Below, piece by piece: positions 8,731-11,547 of a DNA stretch of 11,547 nucleotides (positions within the stretch are counted from its first letter, which is position 1; each line of letters starts with the position of its first letter). The stretch comes from Bacteroidota bacterium (lineage in GTDB: Bacteria > Bacteroidota > Kryptoniia > Kryptoniales > JAKASW01), in contig JAJYOS010000107.1 in NCBI GenBank assembly GCA_021796055.1, forward strand, positions 1-11,547, given 5' to 3'. Made by a program: the position numbers and the translations under genes. Below the pieces are notes generated by a model. That model did no database searches. It worked only from the letters and a program-made list of their open reading frames with translations, and was not told the origin of the DNA.

Positions 8731-8758
8731 TTTAGATTTTAGAATATAGAAGTTCATC
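8731..8758. repeat. Period-7 degenerate tandem repeat in the B-A junction
   Basis: Four 7-nt units on the plus strand read TTTAGAT, TTTAGAA, TATAGAA, GTTCATC. They fill much of the 42-nt gap between the stop of permease B and the start of permease A. The equivalent gap in the other gene pair has the same length and the same consensus (TTTAGAA). Confidence 0.6.
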
Positions 8759-10003
8759 TCAGGTGTACCTGATGCCTTTCAGCGGTTCCAGCCTCAGCAC
8801 CTTCCAAAGTGGATATACCGCCGATACGATGGAGATGCCAAGGATTGTCAGGCTCGAATCGAGAAATACTTTGAAGGACAGCGAAGACTTAAGCGTGGGC
8901 GCAAACCCATATTCCTGGTAGAGCTGCGCCAGGCTGCCGCCAAGGACAATCGGATGGCTTACCAGGTACGAATTGACCGCTATTCCAATTCCGTTGCCTG
9001 CAATGAACCCGATGACCAGCATGAAAAAGATCTCAAGTGCGATAGCCGCGACGAGTTTGTTCTCAGACATGCCAAGCGCAAGCATGACGCCGTATTCCCT
9101 GAAGCGTTCCGTAATTGACATGAGAACCGTGTTCAGAATACCGAATCCTACCACAAAGAGAAGTATTACTATGTAGAGCACGCCGCTCGAATCGTCAAGT
9201 TCTATCATCTGCTTAAGCTGTGGTAGCATCTCCTGCCAGGGAAGAGCGACAAGCCCTTCGGGTTTGAGAACACGATTCAGGCCGAGTACGACCGAGTTCA
9301 ACTCATTCGGGTCCCTGACCGAGACTGCTATTGCGTTTATTCTGTCGTCCATATTGAGAAAATTCTGGAGCTCATTGATGTTCATGAAGACTCCCATTCG
9401 ATCGAACTGGTTCGACCCGGTTGCGAAGGTTCCTACGATCCTCGCGAACATGTTACCGAGTATCCCGTCAAAACCCTGTGCAAGGACGACTACAGAGTCG
9501 CCGACTTGAGCCCCGAGGTTTTTCAAAAGCTTGTCGCCGACGACTATCTCCGCGACAGGTTCCGCGCCTATGGCTGAATCCGGCGAGAGAAAACGGCCTT
9601 TTCTTATCTTCTTACTAAAATCGGTAACACCACTCTCGGTGTTAGGCCGTATTCCCATTATCAGGACACCGAGTGATTGGTCGTGAAAGCTCAGAAGCGC
9701 GTCCGACTGTATCCTCGGAGAACTCCCGTCTATGTAGGGTGAGCTTTCCAGCGCTTTCCGGATCGCGGCTGTTTCGAGGAAGCTTTTCTGAAGCGTTGGA
9801 CTTTTGTTATAACCCTCTCTCTGAATCTGCAAATAACCTGTCGAAAGGCGAACCGCCGTCCTTATGGTCTCAGAATATGTACCGTACTGAATACCTCGTT
9901 GTATGATGGACAATGTTATCGCGAAAATTACGGCAGACATCGCTATGAGCGTCCTCCGCCAGTTTCGCCATAGACTCCTCCACGCAAGCCGGATCAGCAG
10001 CAT
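8759..10003 (-). CDS. FtsX-domain ABC permease (LolC/E or MacB-like), copy B
   Basis: This 414-aa inner-membrane protein has one N-terminal TM (about residues 18-36, after AWRSLWRNWRRT), a periplasmic MacB_PCD-type domain to about 275, and three C-terminal TM segments of the FtsX domain. It ends in AVYPLWKVLRLEPLKGIRYT. Shared family marks include ILNTVLMSITERFREYGVMLALGMS. It is only distantly similar to A and A', but its last ~30 residues closely match the truncated gene at the window edge. The ATG at 10003 has AGGT seven bases upstream. It starts 177 nt after the end of permease A'. In context it is the partner of permease A; the cargo cannot be read from the sequence. Confidence 0.9.
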   Translation of the reverse strand: MLLIRLAWRSLWRNWRRTLIAMSAVIFAITLSIIQRGIQYGTYSETIRTAVRLSTGYLQIQREGYNKSPTLQKSFLETAAIRKALESSPYIDGSSPRIQSDALLSFHDQSLGVLIMGIRPNTESGVTDFSKKIRKGRFLSPDSAIGAEPVAEIVVGDKLLKNLGAQVGDSVVVLAQGFDGILGNMFARIVGTFATGSNQFDRMGVFMNINELQNFLNMDDRINAIAVSVRDPNELNSVVLGLNRVLKPEGLVALPWQEMLPQLKQMIELDDSSGVLYIVILLFVVGFGILNTVLMSITERFREYGVMLALGMSENKLVAAIALEIFFMLVIGFIAGNGIGIAVNSYLVSHPIVLGGSLAQLYQEYGFAPTLKSSLSFKVFLDSSLTILGISIVSAVYPLWKVLRLEPLKGIRYT

Positions 10004-10135
10004 CGTATTACCTGAAAGTGACCGGAATTACTGGATTAAGAAATTTACGCATCTGCTTGAGTGATCTCCTTTCGTTTCTCCGAACCTCTCCAAAGGCCAG
10101 TGAACTAACAATCCCTGAAGGGCCATTCAGACAAT

Positions 10136-10175
10136 AATCCATCAATCCACAATTCCATAATTCCATCGTTCCCAT
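10136..10175. repeat. Period-8 degenerate tandem repeat after permease A'
   Basis: Five consecutive 8-nt units on the plus strand read AATCCATC, AATCCACA, ATTCCATA, ATTCCATC, GTTCCCAT. The block ends five bases from the stop of A', exactly as the similar block does after permease A. Confidence 0.65.
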
Positions 10176-10180
10176 ATTTC

Positions 10181-11413
10181 TCAGCTTGCTCTTATTGCCT
10201 CGACGGGCTGAAGCCTGACCGCCTTCAAAGCGGGGTAGACTGCGCCGAGGAGAGTTGCGATCGGGATGATGAGCACGGTCTGGATAACAGAAGATGTTTG
10301 GACCACCGGATAAATGACGCTCCCAATACCAAGTGACTTCAGGCTCGCGGAGAACGTGGAGAGATCCCAGCCCGAATGAGAAAGTTGTGAAGTGATTATG
10401 TAAGATGCCGCGAGTCCAGTTGCCGTCCCTATTATGGCGAGGAACAGAGCCTCCGTCATAACCATTTTGAATATTTTGCCGTGCGACATGCCGACGGCCA
10501 TCGAAATTCCGAACTCCTGCGTCCTTTCCATGACGGACATCAGCATTGTGTCGATTATACCGAATATCAGCGCAAAGGCGATGAGGACCGCTATGAGATA
10601 AAGAGCCTGCTTGTACAACTCCAGTTGTGCGACGAGGAGCGGCAGCATTTGCTCGTATGTAAGGACTTCGTACCGGTTCGACGCACCCGGGAGGGCTTCA
10701 ATGCTGCGACGGATCTGTGACACTACCTCATTCATTTCATGCGGATCTTTGGGATTTATGACGAACTCCGACACAAGCCCGCCGGCGTTGAGCATTTGTC
10801 TGGCTGTCTGAATAGGGATGTAGACATGAGATTGATCGAATCCCGAATTGAGCGTCTCGAATATCCCTTCGATCCGGCACGCTTCCGAACCGATGCTTCC
10901 GTCTCTTTGCGAAGCCATGATTACGACTTTGTCGCCAAGCCCGACTCTAAGCTTCTCCGCCATCGATGCACCGATGAGTATCTGTCCTGGTTTGCCGGAG
11001 AGATAAGTCCCTTTTGTGATATACCTTGAAATCGTGGTGATCCTACTTTCCTCGTTCGGCACAATCCCGACGATAGAAACGCCGTAAGAGTTGTACGCGC
11101 TGCTAATGAGTCCGTAGACTCGCAGGCGTTCGGAGTAGTTAAGTACTCCGCCCACTTTCTCCAGAACCTCGTGCACGGGTCCGGGATCGGTCATTGAATT
11201 TTCAAGAGTCGGATCCGATTGATACCCTCTTTTGTGTATTTGAATATAGCCCGCATCCGTTCCAATCTGGTTTGTCAGCATTTGTTGAAGCATTCCGACC
11301 GCGAAACCTTCCGTCAGCACGAGCGCGACAACTCCTACCACGATGGACATGATAAGGATGAGCGATCTTCTTTTGTTTCGAAGTATGTTGCGCCAGGCAA
11401 TCCGAGCTAACAT
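10181..11413 (-). CDS. FtsX-domain ABC permease, paralogue A' of the downstream permease A
   Basis: This 410-aa protein has the same architecture as permease A: one N-terminal TM, a periplasmic core domain, and a three-TM FtsX domain ending in YPALKAVRLQPVEAIRAS. Alignment by eye with A is near-continuous. The opening residues (AWRNILRNKRRS, then MLTNQIGTDAGYIQIH) and the late SHSGW and YPVV segments are almost identical. The stretch around residues 70-90 and a six-residue insertion near residue 240 (ALPGASNRYEV) differ. At DNA level the two genes share a 24-nt identical run close to the 5' end (tgtttcgaagtatgttgcgc and beyond on the plus strand). No Shine-Dalgarno precedes the ATG. The gene lies 42 nt after B' and 177 nt before B. 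Confidence 0.9.
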   Translation of the reverse strand: MLARIAWRNILRNKRRSLILIMSIVVGVVALVLTEGFAVGMLQQMLTNQIGTDAGYIQIHKRGYQSDPTLENSMTDPGPVHEVLEKVGGVLNYSERLRVYGLISSAYNSYGVSIVGIVPNEESRITTISRYITKGTYLSGKPGQILIGASMAEKLRVGLGDKVVIMASQRDGSIGSEACRIEGIFETLNSGFDQSHVYIPIQTARQMLNAGGLVSEFVINPKDPHEMNEVVSQIRRSIEALPGASNRYEVLTYEQMLPLLVAQLELYKQALYLIAVLIAFALIFGIIDTMLMSVMERTQEFGISMAVGMSHGKIFKMVMTEALFLAIIGTATGLAASYIITSQLSHSGWDLSTFSASLKSLGIGSVIYPVVQTSSVIQTVLIIPIATLLGAVYPALKAVRLQPVEAIRAS

Positions 11414-11420
11414 GATCAGT

Positions 11421-11455
11421 TTTAGTATTTAGAGCTTAGAATTTCGAATTTCATT
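11421..11455. repeat. Period-7 degenerate tandem repeat in the B'-A' junction
   Basis: Five units on the plus strand read TTTAGTA, TTTAGAG, CTTAGAA, TTTCGAA, TTTCATT, consensus TTTAGAA. They run right up to the stop codon of the truncated permease and occupy the leader of A'. Confidence 0.65.
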
Positions 11456-11547
11456 TTAGGTGTACCTTATACCTTTCAGCGGCTCCAGGCGTGAGACGCG
11501 CCAGAGGGGATAGATTGCAGCTACGACCGATATCGCCAGGACTATAG
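11456..11547 (-). CDS. FtsX-domain ABC permease, paralogue B' (C-terminal 30 residues only)
   Basis: The minus strand from the window edge reads IVLAISVVAAIYPLWRVSRL and then EPLKGIRYT before a TAA stop at 11456-11458. This matches the end of permease B (ILGISIVSAVYPLWKVLRL, EPLKGIRYT) almost residue for residue. It is the C-terminal TM segment and cytoplasmic tail of another FtsX-domain permease, most of which lies beyond the window. The distance from its stop to the A' start (42 nt) equals that between B and A. It shows that the B-A pair is duplicated as a unit. Confidence 0.82.
   Translation of the reverse strand, partial: IVLAISVVAAIYPLWRVSRLEPLKGIRYT

Larger units (their letters stand above)
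7502..11547 (-). repeat. Tandem duplication of a permease gene pair (about 2.7 kb unit)
   Basis: The order B'-A'-B-A is two copies of one gene pair. The starts of A' and A (11413 and 8716) and the stops of B' and B (11456 and 8759) are both exactly 2,697 nt apart. Both B-A gaps are 42 nt, and the gaps after the A genes are 177 and 183 nt. The copies have diverged in sequence, so the duplication is not recent. Further copies may lie beyond the window edge. Confidence 0.8.

Noticed and set aside
10115..10130. Small hairpin CTGAA/TTCAG between A' and B as a terminator
   Set aside because: It has a five-base stem only and no T-tract on the minus strand. The downstream gene order suggests continued transcription.
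7463..10175. CRISPR interpretation of the short repeats
   Set aside because: Units are 7-8 nt, contiguous and degenerate, with no spacers, so they are simple tandem repeats.
7502..11547. Calling the permeases MacB or macrolide exporters
   Set aside because: MacB carries its ATPase in the same chain and works with MacA and TolC. Here the ATPase is a separate gene and neither partner is seen, so a LolC/E-like or unassigned role is safer.

Overview
The window is about 11.5 kb of roughly 50% GC bacterial DNA with dense coding. It has a plus-strand half (1 to 5356) and a minus-strand half (5380 to 11547) that converge on a 23-nt gap. The gene content points to a diderm: a Lol/MacB-type ABC system, an exported beta-barrel and a lipoprotein. 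Two permease starts lack a Shine-Dalgarno sequence and the intergenic DNA carries short degenerate tandem repeats. I lean towards the Bacteroidota/Chlorobiota/Ignavibacteriota (FCB) side, but with low confidence, because no taxonomic marker is present.

Plus strand. The window opens inside gltB (glutamate synthase large subunit; the last 617 codons are visible). gltB overlaps gltD (small subunit) by 8 nt, so the pair encodes the NADPH-dependent GOGAT of ammonia assimilation. After 76 nt comes a GTG-started PP-loop ATPase of the Dph6/MJ0570 family, which may be read from the same transcript. A 251-nt stretch with no recognisable gene follows. The last plus-strand gene encodes a predicted lipoprotein built from six Asp-box (BNR-type) repeats, so an extracytoplasmic beta-propeller.

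Minus strand, in transcription order. The genes are the C-terminal end of an FtsX-domain permease (B', cut by the window edge), permease A', permease B, permease A, one LolD/MacB-type ATPase, and a signal-peptide-bearing outer-membrane beta-barrel protein. B'-A' and B-A are two copies of a tandem duplication. A and A' are close paralogues, the visible end of B' matches the end of B, and equivalent landmarks lie exactly 2,697 nt apart. One ATPase therefore appears to serve at least two permease pairs, which resemble LolC/LolE-like heterodimers. A barrel gene follows 37 nt after the ATPase.

The most interesting element is this duplicated permease array with one ATPase and a co-directional barrel. 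It suggests an envelope transport machine for lipoprotein, lipid or another amphiphile, with paralogous substrate branches. Two classes of degenerate short tandem repeat sit at equivalent points in both copies: a period-7 repeat in each B-A junction and a period-8 repeat just after each A gene.
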